64,000 nt of DNA from Calonectria ilicicola (taxonomy: Eukaryota; Ascomycota; Sordariomycetes; Hypocreales; Nectriaceae): positions 4,650,001 through 4,714,000 of the forward strand of contig CP085829.1 of assembly GCA_020809705.1 (NCBI GenBank), given 5' to 3'. Shown piece after piece: positions 20,311 to 31,980 of this stretch. The stretch's first letter is position 1. Every line of letters begins with the position of its first letter. The notes beneath the pieces are model-generated. The model had not been told where the DNA came from. It was given only the letters and a program-made list of their open reading frames with translations, and made no database searches. Position numbers and translations under genes: made by a program.

Positions 20311-23300
20311 GACGCAGCAGACAGGGTTGCTTAATCTCTTGGCGACGGGACGAATGGGGATCGGCTTTGCAGGGCGCTTGTGGTCTGTGTGCCAATGGCC
20401 AATGGGTGTGGCGTTGGCTCGGATCGGTGCGCGGGCGCGGCGGCGGCGATGGGATGGGATGGGCGAGGGATAAGGGAACAGGAATAAAAAAAAAAAAAAA
20501 AAGACGATATGATGAAATTGTGAAAATGAGGGGTGAGGGGAAAGGGTCGTGGTGGGGCATGCGGCTGACAGAATACATGGAGCACGTTGGCGCCCATGGA
20601 CCCAAGAGGGTCAAAAGACGGGAAGCATAGGATGAGGGAAATATACAAATTAAATAAAGGAAATCTAACTCGAAACAGCAAAGCTATACACTCTGCTCTC
20701 GATTTCACTAACTCTTTTTCGACTATGTTTTCCCCCTCGGCTGGTTTCTCATGAGCGGCTCAAGGTAGAAGCCTCATGCCTTGTGCCGTCTATTCTGTCA
20801 CCCCCCAACTTTTGCATGACTCGGGGTCCAAACCCAAGCTTGGTCAAGAATGGGAGATGCACGTGAGAAGGTTTGAGCCTAAAGTAGAGAGAGCTGCGGA
20901 AGCACATGCAAGGAAACCTTAGGGTGGATAGGGATAGCCCAAGACGCATAAGGATGACAATGCTGCTCCGTGTGTGGGTTGGGCAATTGATGCTTGAGGT
21001 GTTTTGTTTTTATTTTATTTTAGGTTGTTTATGTTCTGACTGTAGGGTCATGATGAGCCAAAGGATAGGAAGCTCAGATCGCATCGTGTGCAAGCAACGC
21101 CCATGTTAATCCCCGTCGCCCAAAAAAAACGTGACGCAAGGTTTGGGCCTAAGAGCAGTACGGTAAGCAAGGCAGTAGAAGGCTAGGGGACGGCCACGTT
21201 TGGATGGGGGGGCACTACATGAACCACTCAGAGGAACAGTAACCCGCTGCAGGGTGAAGGAGCCTTGAGCAGCGATCTTGTGTGTAATGTAGCCCGACTT
21301 TGTGCAGCACAGCGCAAACACCGTATTATTAGTGGGGCATGTTATGAGTGCTCACCTACATGAACGGCAACGGCCGTTGATTGCCATTGAGGGTGGGATT
21401 GGCACTTGGGGATTTGGGATTTGGACGCATCACAGACGAGCACGTTGACCTACTTCTGAGGCGCATGCCTGCCATCAAACGCAGGCATAAGTCGCCATCG
21501 GTGATGCGCATCTAACGCAGACGCGAATGGCATGTCACATATATGAGGTGGCCGGGGGCCTGCGCTCAAGCAAACACCAAGATGGATGGATGGGCATCGC
21601 CTGATGTTGGCCCAGTCTCGGTCTATACAGTAGTTTCCATGGATGGTCGGTCCAGCGAGTGTGTGTGGAGCACCCACGACGGAGCCCAAAAAGCCAGGGG
21701 GCGAGTGGGGAGGGGGGGAGCTAGAGCTGCATGGAAGCCCACCTCGTGGATTTCAGCTGAATGAGGGAACAAGAAAAAAAATTGGGTTCCAGCTTCTCTT
21801 TTTCCCATTCTGTAGGGTAGCTCGCGTGGCTCCTCAGTCAAGGCCATCATCCATCCATGGGTCCCCAAGTCGTCCCCTCGCACTGGGGGAGGAGAAGGAT
21901 CATCATCAAGGGCCGCGGGCAGCACCAGGTGGCGTGGTTGGAATGCGCCCATTGCGTCGTTTGTGCGTGGCCGCGATAGGGTTGAGCCCGGTTTCCTCCC
22001 CCAGCACCGCCGACAGGGCCTCCTCGTACGTCAATCTGAGTACGTGTAAGAGGAGTGGTCGCTGGCGCCTCAGGGGGCAGAAACAAGGTTGGGAGGCTTT
22101 TTTGCATGTCTCGCTTTTTTTCTTGTTAGTCGACCGCCAGCCTGAGTGCTAGGCGAACCAGCGGGCTCGGATTGACATGGCCCCCCAAGCAAGCCACGGC
22201 ATGAGGACACGCTACGCAACGCACCGTAATGGCGCGGCTCTCGGGAGGCAAAAGATGACGAAATAACAATGCGAGCGGCAATCCGCTCATCATAACAACA
22301 AACACAGGCCTTCCATGAGACGAGGGCGGCGTAGTACTATTACCGGGAAGAACTAGGGAGACACAGCCGAAGTGGGTCCCTTGCATGTCCAGATTGGGAA
22401 GCACACACTCTGGGCCTACTACGTAGTACCGTCTCGACCGCCTGAGGCGGGGCTGCCCCGGGCCAATACGATGTAAGTAATGTAAGGCCAAGACGCAGAA
22501 AACGTACCGTCGCTCTCATCTGTGTATGTAAGTCAGCACGGGTCAAAAACACCTGGGGGATGCTGGCCCATCCAATTCCCATGCCAATCTGCTAGTCTCC
22601 ATACTGGTGGGTGGGCGAGCGACCGAAGCTGCGTATCGGATGCTGCGGGTGCCAAATGCCGCCTTCCTCTGGATGGACGCAAGGGAAACGGGTAAATCTC
22701 GTCGGCCAAGAGATTGATAGGCTGCTGGTGGCGATTGGCAGAGACATGATCAGGGTTGAGACAGCGTTGGTTGCTCCTAGCTCGCTCTGCGAGTCTCACC
22801 CACATGCGCCCACGTCTCCGTCTCTTACACATTCATCTCACACAAAACGTCTTGGACCTGAGGCACAGACGCGGCAACCGAGACGCCTCTCAGACACTCG
22901 GACGAGATCGATTGCCATGGGTGACCGGGGGGGTTCTCTGGAGTGGGACGGGGGCCCGATGGAGACGTTGATGGGGATTGAAGAGATGATCCGGTCCACT
23001 CGTCATCTACCAAGAGAGAGTTAGCATGCGAAATGGGGCGAAGTACTACGGTTACGTACATGCCGCAACGTCTTTTGTCATGGCATGGGGAAAGACAAAT
23101 TTGGAATTTTGAGGGAGAGACCGACAAGAAAAAAAGAAAAAAGAAAAAAAAAAGAGAGGTGTCGGCAGGTGTGCCGGACATGGGCGGACATGCGGGCATG
23201 ATTGAATAGAGTGACTCTTATTCTCACTCTCACCCTCACCCTCATCCTGACCCCCCCTTCCTCTCAATGGACAACGCAGCAGATCAATCAGTTTTCCGCT

Positions 23301-24381
23301 GCCGTCATCAAATATGACTCGGGCAGAGAGGAGGGGGCAGACGCATACAGCCGCCGCGTGCAACGACAGAACGTCGCAGCAATCACAGCGCGCTCCGAGC
23401 CTGCATTCCTGCCCGTGTTAGTGGTGCCGGCCCCAATCACGGCGCTGCGCTGCCATCAAGCGGTGGATTCAGGGTCCCTCCTCGGCCCCGTAGGCCCAAG
23501 CACACGACCCAAAGTAGTCCCAGGGATCACCGCGGTAGGCGGCGACTAGAGGGAGAAAAAAAAAAAGTCAGGTACGTGCCCGCCCACAGGGGACTTTTTT
23601 GGGGCAGCCCACATGCCATGAAAGCCTTGACCTGATTAAAAAAAACTCTTGCACCCCGGAACGAGCAGAGGCGCCGAGCAGTTGCAAAAAAAGGCCGCGA
23701 CCTCGGCCTCGAACGCCGTTGCTCTCCATGTGGGCGCCAATCGGTGGATGGGTAATTGGCTTGATGTCACTGCTGAGTCGCTGGGGGTGCCAAAATTCAC
23801 TCGCCCACGCACTGCCATGTATGTACATGGCGGCGCAAAGCACAGTCCGTAAGAAAGACGGTATGTATGGATGGCATGGATGGACGGATGCATACGGACA
23901 AGACGAGCGTGGATGTTGCAGTCGTTTGCCAGCAGCTTGCTTACCGCCATTTTCGAAACCGTCCATCCTGTGGTCCATCCTGTGTCCCATCCTGTGTTCC
24001 AATCCCATCGCATCCCGCTCTCGCCCTCCCCTCCTTCACTGTTGCCCTCCCTTGTTTGTCCGGAATTGGTGTTGTTGGAGGTGCTTCCCCCCCCCTCCCA
24101 GCCTTTCCCACGCACCGACTCTACTTCGTCCCTCACTTGGACGCACCAGCCTTCCCAGCTGCAGCAAACCGCTGGGTTCGAGCCACAGCATTGCATTGGG
24201 CAGCTGGGAGCCGTTGGGCGGGCGGGCATGCTTGTTTTTGTTCTCGTCTATCTGCATGTGATGCGATGTGGTCTTTAGATAGCTGGCGATTTTTTGCAGC
24301 AAAAGGAAAAAAAAAGTGACTACCCCTCGCTTGTTTGCCTATTCGAACCGCCGTCTCGTCACTCGTCACGCCTGCATCGTC

Positions 24382-24405
24382 TTTTTTTTTTTTTTTTTTT
24401 TTTTT
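24382..24405 (+). repeat. T24 homopolymer
   Basis: A run of 24 T residues, the longest homopolymer in the window. Its exact length may be unreliable in an assembly. It lies about 0.8 kb before the GDS1-like start codon and could be a nucleosome-excluding promoter element. Confidence 0.9.
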
Positions 24406-25095
24406 CCTTCGCACTCCTCTCAAAATTTTTGTTACGTACCCACCCTTAGTCCAGATCCTGGATCCTTGCTCGCGCGCTAGTGGCGCCCACCCGGCAGACC
24501 ATGTCACTGCCAGCCAATGGCGTGGAAACAAAAAAAAGTTCGACTCCGTAGCTCTCGTGCCTCTGCCTGGGGCTGTCGGGGTGCTTGTGCAGGACCAGAA
24601 AAAAAGTGTCGTCGGTCCTCTCTCGAGTCCAGCCTAGCCGACATCTATGTAGAAGACGGACATGATGCTCCCTCCAGCCCACCAACCAGCCTTGAGAAAT
24701 TCATATGCATCCATTGCTCAAGCTGCCGCCTCTTCCCCAGTGCCCACTCTTACACCCACTCTCACTTGCTTCTGTCCCCTCCCCGTTCCCCCGTCCGGCC
24801 ATTGTCCCTCCCTCCCTCTTTTTCCCTTCCAGGTTGCCTTGCATTGCATTGCCTTGCTCCGCCGTTGCCATCCGTAGACCGCCCTATTCTTACACCCTGC
24901 GCCCGAGCAACAAACAACAAGCCTCCCCCCCTTCACTCTTCTCCTCCTCCATCATACATCCTCGAGAGACTGCTCTCTTCATCCCACCACCCCTCACCCA
25001 TACATACATCCACGTCTAGATCTGTTATAGAGCTTACCGTCGACTGCGGATTCAACATCTCCTCCGTCCCTCGACTGCGTCCCACCTACCGATCC

Positions 25096-25131
25096 ATGGA
25101 AATCGACCGAGACGCCACCGCCCGCTCATAG
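25096..25131 (+). promoter_or_regulatory. Upstream ORF in the GDS1-like leader
   Basis: ATG to TAG with 11 codons (MEIDRDATARS), 97 nt before the main start. The context CCATGG is strong. The sequence between it and the main ATG is C/T-rich with no further ATG. It could attenuate translation if the transcript starts upstream. Confidence 0.5.
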
Positions 25132-25228
25132 ATCTCTCTCTCCTCCTCCTCCTCCCACCTTAGACAGAAAAGAAGCATATAATCACTCGCCTTCCTCCTC
25201 TTTCTCCTCCTCCTCTTCCGCCGTCACA

Positions 25229-26465
25229 ATGCCTTACAACACTCGCCGCAAATCTCTCTCTCTACCCAGCCTGGGTATCCACGTTCCAATGTCGCAGGCT
25301 GCCCGCGCTGCCGCCGCCGCTGCCTCCAAGGCATCAAGAGCCTCGTCCTCGGTCGCAACATCAACTCCCGAGTCTACAGATGCCCACCCAAGCAAACGAC
25401 AAAAACGATCACACAGTGACGACGCTGTCATTGAGCAGACGCCGCCACCCTCGCCACCGGCCGACTCCATGGACTTAAACGACCTGGACAAGCCCACCAA
25501 GATTGACCTCGACTCTGTCAACGACGACATTGTCGAAGCCGTCATCGTACAACTACAGTCCACGGCCAACCGACCTCACCTCGTCAAAGAGCTGGCCACC
25601 GTGCTTGCCCAGCGCCTCACATCTGTTCAACAGTAAGTTTTGCGCCTCAACTTTTTCCCCACTCCCAACTCTGGGTCTCGCGTGCGCTGACATTGATCCT
25701 AGCTCCGCAAACCCCTGTGCCATCATCTCCTCCCGCCTAGCTTCATATCTGAAGCGTCCTTGCTGGAGCGCTCTGGCACCCTGCCCCCTCGCCAAGGAAC
25801 TCGAGGCCATCCACCCTCGGAGGACCTACTACTTCCTTACCACCTGCCCCCGCCAACCCTTCCCCGACTCCAGTTCTATTCCATCCAGCTGCCAGTCCCT
25901 TGTCACTCCCTCGGTCTCGCTGACTGACGATTCCGGCTCTGATGATGCTGACTCTCGTCGCCGTGAGCTGAGCCCCTCACCCGAGGTCGATCTGTCGCCT
26001 CACCAGTTTGAGGACATGGATGACGACCTGGTAATGCCCATGACCCCCATTGGCTCGTTTCCGAGCCAGAGACAAATGCTCCCTCGTCGCATCAGCCGAC
26101 ACAACTCGCCTCCCTTGGAAAAGGACGAGCGCGAGTTTACTCAGACTGCCGACGTTTTGCAGAAGCGCAAACTCAATGAGGAGGCCCCAGCTCCTGAATC
26201 TGCCGACCGCAACCCGGGCTTCGAGTATGGCTATAGGGATGACATTTGGTTCGGTGATCATCGCATTTTCGCCCCAACCACATCCATCACAAGCCCCTCT
26301 ACGAAGCCCATCAGCACCTCCAACGGCATCTCGAGTGTAATTTCGAGCGCACGGAAAGAGGATGAAGCTGAGAGCTGGTTAAAACTCACCAAACTCATGG
26401 AGTGGGATCAAGGCGCCGAGAGCATCGAGATCGATGAGCTTGACGGCCTACTAGATGGATGCTAG
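25229..26465 (+). CDS. GDS1-like winged-helix domain protein, putative nuclear regulator
   Basis: Two exons (25229-25632, 25703-26465) encode 388 residues; the intron is GTAAGT...CCTAG with frame kept across Q-H. The N-terminus reads YNTRRKSLSLPSLGIHVP, followed by an Ala-rich helix and a basic KRQKR patch that could be a nuclear signal. A compact helical region at about residues 93-178 (VEAVIVQLQSTANRPHLVKE through RRTYYFLTT) resembles the winged helix of yeast Gds1-type proteins. The rest is acidic, Ser/Pro-rich and disordered, ending in an acidic tail (IEIDELDGLLDGC). Gds1 in yeast was found through growth on non-fermentable carbon; function in this fungus is unknown. The long C/T-rich leader with a short upstream ORF suggests post-transcriptional control. 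Gene model strong, family moderately sure. Confidence 0.8.
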
Positions 26466-26948
26466 ATTGACTTCTTTGGGCGGGCGCAAGGGAGTTACGA
26501 TAAAAATATGGGGATGACTGAGACGAGAACGTCGCCATGTCTGAGACTGCGACTGCATGAATACGTTTTTAATGTGCCCCATTTACACGGCATGGTATTG
26601 TAGAAATACCCCTGTACATATAGACAACATTTCTGGGTTTTTGTTTGCTTTTGGGTCGGTTCTGGCTGGGGTTGAGGTGTACGGACGGACGGACACAACG
26701 AATCTATGGGATGGGATTCATTGGATTTCTGGCGCCGAGAGGAAAAAAAAAGACGCGCCCTTTTCGAGACTGCAAAAAAGATGCATATGCCACTCAGATT
26801 GAGCCACTCTATTGATGCTTTCTAATACGTACTGTACATAGTTACTTGATACACGCCCTTCTCTCTCTCTCGCTCACTTGGTCTGTTCGTTTCGTTTCGT
26901 CGTAGAAAAAGTCAGGCTTGTCGTTCATCTGTTGGTCCTTGCTTCAAA
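26466..26948. other. Convergent 3' flanks, GDS1-like and OMS1-like genes
   Basis: No gene seen. It holds AT-rich patches, a repeated GGACGGAC and a CT tract (about 26864-26875). Confidence 0.55.
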
Positions 26949-28174
26949 CTAAGCCTTGCCAGCAACCCGAAGCTCGACCCAGACAAGGGTGCCCATCTGA
27001 AGGATGTTGGGTCTCTCGATCTTGACAATCTCCAGCCTTGGCGCCTTGGTGGCTGCTTCCTCGACAATGGCCTGGATGTCCCTATTCCACCAGCACCCGT
27101 ATTTTTCGAAATGCTTGGTCGCATTCTTGTCGAGGAGGCCATTCACTACTCCGTACCAGCCCTTGCCGTGCTCGAGCAGGATGATGCGACCGGAACCGGG
27201 TTTTACGGCGGTGGCGAGGTTGGTGAGGACGGCGACGGGGTCGGAGACGGAGCAGAGACCAAAAGTCTGGATGACGGTGTCGTATTTAGTCGGGGACGAA
27301 ATGGCCGAGGCGGATGGTGGGGGTAGAGGGTGGTGCGCATCGGAATGGATGAGTCGGAGCTGATCTTTGAGGAACGAGAGCTGGCCGCCTGTATGATCCG
27401 TCATAGTCGATGCCTTGACAATCGGCGCAGAGGAGGCCATGGGGGGCACCGTCTTGACGAGGCGTTTTCGTGCAACGTCGAGCATGTCAACCGAAATATC
27501 GAGGCCGGTAAACGATGTGATACCCTTCTTTCCAGCCACTCCTGCACCTCCGTTTCCGTCTCCCATGAGCTCGTTCAACGGCTCCCAGTCGTAATACTCG
27601 AGATTTCGGCCTGTACCCATTGCCAGCTCCAACACATGGCCATTCGCCCGGTCAGCGAGTCGCTTCCGTAACTTTGTGATACCCATCCACCACTCGGGCA
27701 TGTTCAGCTCCTTGTCAAACTGTTCTGCATTGTCGCCCGTCAGCGCCGGGGGTCGTCCGGTCGGATCAGTGTGTTCGCAGGGCCCGCTGCATGGGCATGA
27801 TTTGAAGGAGGCGGCGATTGTGCCGCAGATGTAAAAACCGAGAGCGCAAGCGACGATGGCTGCGCCGGACAGTGGAAGCCATGCTGAGCCCCAGAGATCT
27901 TTGAGGGTTTCGGCCTGCGCAGGCGAGGGAGCTGCAGCGGCTGCAGAAGCGGCGGCGGCAGAGGTGGGAGGTGGCTTTCTGGTGTAGATGCACATCAGCG
28001 GAGGGAGCTACCGCAGAGAGAGACGAAATGGACGAACGGCTTATACGGCCTAGCAATCTTGGGCATCGCCTTGGCTGCTGGAGTTTTGGTGCGAGTAGCC
28101 CGCGCTGTTGTGCTCGCAAAACGCCATTGGCAGCGGGCAGCCCCGGCCACGAGGCCACGAGATGGTGCGATCAT
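26949..28174 (-). CDS. OMS1: OMS1-like mitochondrial inner-membrane SAM methyltransferase
   Basis: Two exons (28174-28047 and 27978-26949) give 385 residues. The first was recovered by hand: it starts MIAPSRGLVAGAARCQWRFA, a basic, Ala/Arg/Ser-rich mitochondrial presequence. It joins through a GTATAA...CCAG intron to the Pro/Ala-rich segment KPPPTSAAAASAA. A single membrane helix follows (about residues 76-99), then a Cys-rich SCPCSGPC. The class I methyltransferase domain carries motif I LELAMGTGRNLEYY (about 158-171), TGLDISVDMLDVARKRL, QTFGLCSV and the post-motif HGKGWYG. Yeast Oms1 is a one-pass inner-membrane methyltransferase-like protein that suppresses oxa1 defects; its substrate is not settled. 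A shorter model starting at an internal ATG (27995) would lose the targeting signal. It is divergent from the IMPACT gene. Confidence 0.85.
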
Positions 28175-28570
28175 TGGTGCTTCTGTTCCATGGATACTCC
28201 CGAGAGACCCGACAGGAGAGGGATTGAGGGCGAAGGAGGGTGCAAAGGTCGATTTTTTGTGTTGCGCCGTGCCCTACCTCGATCTTGATTTTGCGGAGCG
28301 TTTTTGCATGTGTGAGTCGCCGATTGCGGGCGGGTCCATCTTGTGGGGAGGGATGATGTGGGGTCCGTTTAGCTCAACTGCCCCCCAGCTCTTAGAGGCG
28401 CCTCCACGGTTGGGAGTCGCGCCTCGCAAGTTTGCGCTTACACCATCAGATCCAGCACAACACCAAGCGAGACTTCGGACAACGTCATCTGACTAGCGGT
28501 TCCAGCTCAAGTGTCGCGCCTTACCCGATAAAGCTGCATCGTTTTTTCCCTCTGCAGGGCGGCTGCAGCC
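28175..28570. promoter_or_regulatory. Bidirectional promoter between OMS1-like and IMPACT genes
   Basis: About 396 bp separate two divergent start codons, so both promoters lie here. No clear TATA box or named factor site was identified. Confidence 0.6.
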
Positions 28571-30149
28571 ATGACCGCCCAGGATGATCTCAGGGAGCTG
28601 CTGCGACTGCTCAAGTCCAAAAACAAGAACATGATGGCGGTCCTACAACAAGCCAAAGCTCTCCAGGACAAGGGGCTAACAAGGTTCGTGCCTCGCTTTC
28701 TTCTTCATATTATTCTCTCGCGTTTTTTTCTCATCCTCTTTCATTGTAGTCGCAACACACTAACCGTGCATAACAATCTTTAGCATCGCAAAGATTGCTG
28801 ATGCGCCGTTGGCAACTGTTGAGGAAGCTATCGGGGGAGATGCCAAGGAAGCAAAGAAACTGCATACAGCGTGCAAAGACCACGGCAAAAAGCCAGCCAA
28901 ACGTGCAGCTGATGACAGTGGTGATGCTCCTGGCGAGAGCTCCAAGAAGGTAAAGTTGGAAATGCATCGACGTGACCTCGATTACAGTTCCATGTCAGGA
29001 CAGGAACTCGAGGGGTCCCTCACGCTTCCCTTGGTGGAGGATGAAAATATCATACGTGAGACTGTGATAGAGACAAACAGAGCACCGCTAGTGTTGGCGT
29101 TTGCCGTCGAGCTGTTGCGCTTCACAATGCCAGAGCAACCACCCAGCAGCCGGCTCAGTCTTGCACAAGCGGTGGTAAGTGCCAACTCACGATCCAAAGC
29201 TGTCAGCCTTGGTATTGAAAAGAGTGGGAAAGAAGAACCACTTTCTGAAGGCCAGCCCAAGCTCACTGTCCTGGGTCGCCAAATTCCAGTGCTGAAGCGG
29301 AGTGGTTACACTTGGTCTGATTCCTCACAGCCCACCTCTTCAGCTTCATCATCGTCAACCGCCAAGGGCAACACGTCGTCATCCAGTAAATGGACAGCGA
29401 GCCAAAAGCTTTCCTCGCGTGGCTCTACCTTTATTGCTCATGCCATACCAGTATCGTCGGCCGCAACTCGTGCGAGTTTGATAAAGTCGTTGATGGAGGA
29501 AAAGCCGGAATTAGAGACAGCGTCGCACAATGCTTGGGCTATTCGGACGAGCTATGGCAATTCGCCGTTGAAGCAAGAAGCATCATTCGATGACGGCGAA
29601 TCCGGGTGTGGAAACTTCATATTGCAGCTGTTCCGTGAACTCGACATCACCAATACTCTTGTTGTTCTAACACGATGGTATGGTGGTGTGATGCTAGGGC
29701 CTGATCGTTGGCGACTCATGCGTGAGTGTATCAATGATGCTCTCTCGAGCCAGCGAAGAATATCAAATCATTCGGGGGAACCTGTTTGGGCTCTTGACAT
29801 AGAAGATAAGCGACCGGCAGCCTCGACTGTTGGTATGCCAATTCATAAACCTGAAGCAGCACGGAATTATCTCCTGAAGTCGTTTGGTTCGCCTCCGGGA
29901 ACAGGCACGTCAAAAAAGACTCTGCCAGCAATAAACGAAGAACGACAAGAGAATCTCGGGCGGCTGTTGGGCGCGTTGCGGCTGCTCTATGCCAGCTGGT
30001 CAGGCGTTCTCAGTCGAGAGGAGTTGGACCGGCGTGCTTGGGGCTGGTACGTTGCAGTGCGGCCAGACGTTCAGTCTGGGCCGGCGGGATGGGGTGCCAA
30101 AGGATCGCTACGCTTGGAAGCAATCCTAAAACTGTGCCGGAAGACGTGA
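28571..30149 (+). CDS. IMPACT/UPF0029-domain protein
   Basis: Two exons (28571-28683, 28784-30149) encode 492 residues; the 100-nt intron runs GTTCGT...CTTTAG. The C-terminal half carries the IMPACT (UPF0029) fold at about residues 247-363: GSTFIAHAIPVSS, SHNAWAIR, DDGESGCGNFILQLF and VLTRWYGGVMLGPDRWR. These match the family signature (AtHn..AyR, DGEp..G, V.tRwfGGv.LG..R). Yeast Yih1 has this domain behind an RWD domain and restrains Gcn2. Here the N-terminus lacks an obvious RWD. Instead it is helical (LRELLRLLKSKNKNMMAVLQ), followed by a Lys-rich segment (KKPAKRAADD, SSKKVK) and a Ser-rich linker. Control of Gcn2 is therefore not assured; this looks like a fungal variant architecture. Confidence 0.87.
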
Positions 30150-31026
30150 TTCCCGAATGGTTGGTGTTTCAATTGGATTGTTTACGGTGTTGAACAGTCT
30201 GCAAGTGTCGAGGTTGGTCGTATGATCGGACTGTGCCGCCGTCTTGCAAGGGGGAGGAGGGGAGATGCAAGGATGTGTGACGAGGTGGTGGTATTATGCG
30301 GTGCAGTCAGGTGTGGAAGTCGGGCTAACGGGACGGTGTTCCAAACCCTTGCTGTTATTTTAAAATTCATCAGATTTGAGCGTTTATAATATTGCCGTCC
30401 CGATTGGATAGCTAATAATGTTGAACACACTTCATGTATCCAGGCCTACCACATCACTATTCGCAAGATTGTGCCAATTCAACTGCCTCAAGACATCAAT
30501 TTTAGATAAAGGCAGACATTAGTTCACGTCTAAATATTTTTATTTGTTATTTCTTTCTTCAAGTCGGTTCGGGAGACCCAAGGAATGAAAAGTAGAGGGG
30601 GCATAATCCTTCCACTGTAGCATCACGCAACCTACTTTAGTCAGCTACTCATCATCACTCATGTTGCATTTTATATCAAGCACTGGAAACTCTTTGAAAG
30701 ATCAGAAGAAATATTTCATTGCTAGCCAATCATGCTCAAAGGGGCATTGAGGTAGTATCCCTGTAGTAACCGCGGCGCACAGCCGTTATGAATAAGAATG
30801 CACACCTTCTTTCCAACGCCTCATCAATTCATTTCTCATGAAAAAAGTACCAAAAGCTCCTCTCCAAGAAGTATCACTTCCCGCCACCAAAAAATCCGCC
30901 GCATTCAACCAACAGGCAATGCACCGCTTTTCAATCACCAAGCATAACAAGACATTGCATCATACAATATCCTGACCAAAAGACAATAGTCTTTGAAGAC
31001 GTCATGAGCTCCTTTATAGAGACCCA
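30150..31026. other. Convergent 3' flanks, IMPACT and RING genes
   Basis: About 0.9 kb, AT-rich from 30350 onward, without a supportable gene. It must contain the two poly(A) regions. Confidence 0.55.
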
Positions 31027-31980
31027 TCATGTGTAGAGCTTAACGAGTGTGTCTATGGCTCCGCGGCACATAGGGCAGGGTGTTTGCTCGACGTTATTTT
31101 GGGTTGCGAACCAGTCCCCAAGGCACCCGCTGCAAAACTGGTGGCCACAGCCAGTAACAGCATCGACTTCATTTTCGTAACACATCGAGCATGTATGAAG
31201 TGCCTTTTGGTTGTCCAACTCCTCCTTGGTTGTTTTTAGTTCAGACTCCAGAGCTGCCATTTTTGCAGTCATTGATTCGAGCATCTCCGCTAGTGTTTGT
31301 GGTCCAAACTCAACCGGCTTCTTGGATTCGGCGGGGCAATCAACGCCTAGGAGAGTGGTAGTGACATCGTTTTCATCGGAGAGGGTTTGTTTGTTTAGAG
31401 AGGCCCCGTTTGTATTCTCAGTGGAAGACGTCAAGGTGGACCGCGCCCGGGCCACAAGACTGAAGAATGAGGCCGGGGTTGGAGATGAAGTACTGGGAGT
31501 TGAAGAAGCGTGAGGGCTGGCCAGGTGGTGAAGATTCAGGTCATGAGGAGCCGGACGATAAATATTCTCTGGGTTTGTCTGGTTTGGGCCATTTTCAACT
31601 ACATGTCTGACCCACTCGAGGGATGGCCGTTCTCCAGATCCATATGGGAGAAGTTCCTCGTCTGGGATATTGTGCCCATATTCATCACGGAGATGGTGAT
31701 AGAGCGAGTCGATGCTTTCAAAGGTTGCGTCGCATTCCTCACAAAGAAGGATACTCCCACAACCCCACTCATCCTGCCCAACGTAGAGATCCAGTCTGTT
31801 ATGGAGGGGAGCTGTGACCTTGTGATGCAGCAATTCCGCTCTGGAACCAAAGGAGCGACCACACACTACATCACAATGAAATGTAAGGTCATTGTGAGTG
31901 TCTTCATTGAAATGGGTCTGGAGTTCCTGGAAAGTTGAGAAGCGGCGGTCGCAGGCACGACAAGCTTCTGTTGCAGACAT
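31027..31980 (-). CDS. C2H2 zinc-finger and C-terminal RING protein, likely E3 ubiquitin ligase
   Basis: Single exon, 317 residues. Three C2H2-like elements are visible: CRACDRRFSTFQELQTHFNE (7-26), HCDVVCGRSFGSRAELLHH (35-53), and CEECDATFESIDSLYHHLRD (80-99). A short coiled coil follows at about 230-262. The C-terminus ends in a complete C3HC4 RING (264-305) with CSMC, GCGHQFCSGC and PCPMC, so all eight zinc ligands are present. RING proteins of this form transfer ubiquitin from an E2; the substrate is unknown, and the zinc fingers may bind it or nucleic acid. The middle (about 135-225) is Ser/Thr/Pro-rich. Family architecture is clear; an individual name is not. Confidence 0.88.
   Translation of the reverse strand: MSATEACRACDRRFSTFQELQTHFNEDTHNDLTFHCDVVCGRSFGSRAELLHHKVTAPLHNRLDLYVGQDEWGCGSILLCEECDATFESIDSLYHHLRDEYGHNIPDEELLPYGSGERPSLEWVRHVVENGPNQTNPENIYRPAPHDLNLHHLASPHASSTPSTSSPTPASFFSLVARARSTLTSSTENTNGASLNKQTLSDENDVTTTLLGVDCPAESKKPVEFGPQTLAEMLESMTAKMAALESELKTTKEELDNQKALHTCSMCYENEVDAVTGCGHQFCSGCLGDWFATQNNVEQTPCPMCRGAIDTLVKLYT

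Larger units (their letters stand above)
20311..25228. other. 4.9-kb gene-poor region upstream of the GDS1-like gene
   Basis: No frame in either strand shows recognisable protein features; the open frames are short, overlapping and low-complexity. There are many homopolymer runs: A17 near 20490, T24 at 24382-24405, and several G or A runs between 23100 and 24310. From about 24690 to 25228 the plus strand is strongly C/T-rich, which fits the leader of the downstream gene. It must also contain the PhzF-like promoter near its left end. A long non-coding transcript or long control region is possible but unproven. Confidence 0.45.

Noticed and set aside
19930..20334. 134-codon plus-strand frame
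   Set aside because: Antisense to the PhzF-like gene with no independent support.
24165..24195. B-box-like GGTTCGAGCC on the plus strand, possible tRNA
   Set aside because: The T stem fails at the fourth pair and no A box lies at the right distance.
23599..24319. Overlapping frames of 100-220 codons on both strands in the 20-25 kb desert
   Set aside because: All are low-complexity, overlap each other in several frames and show no domain or splice pattern.
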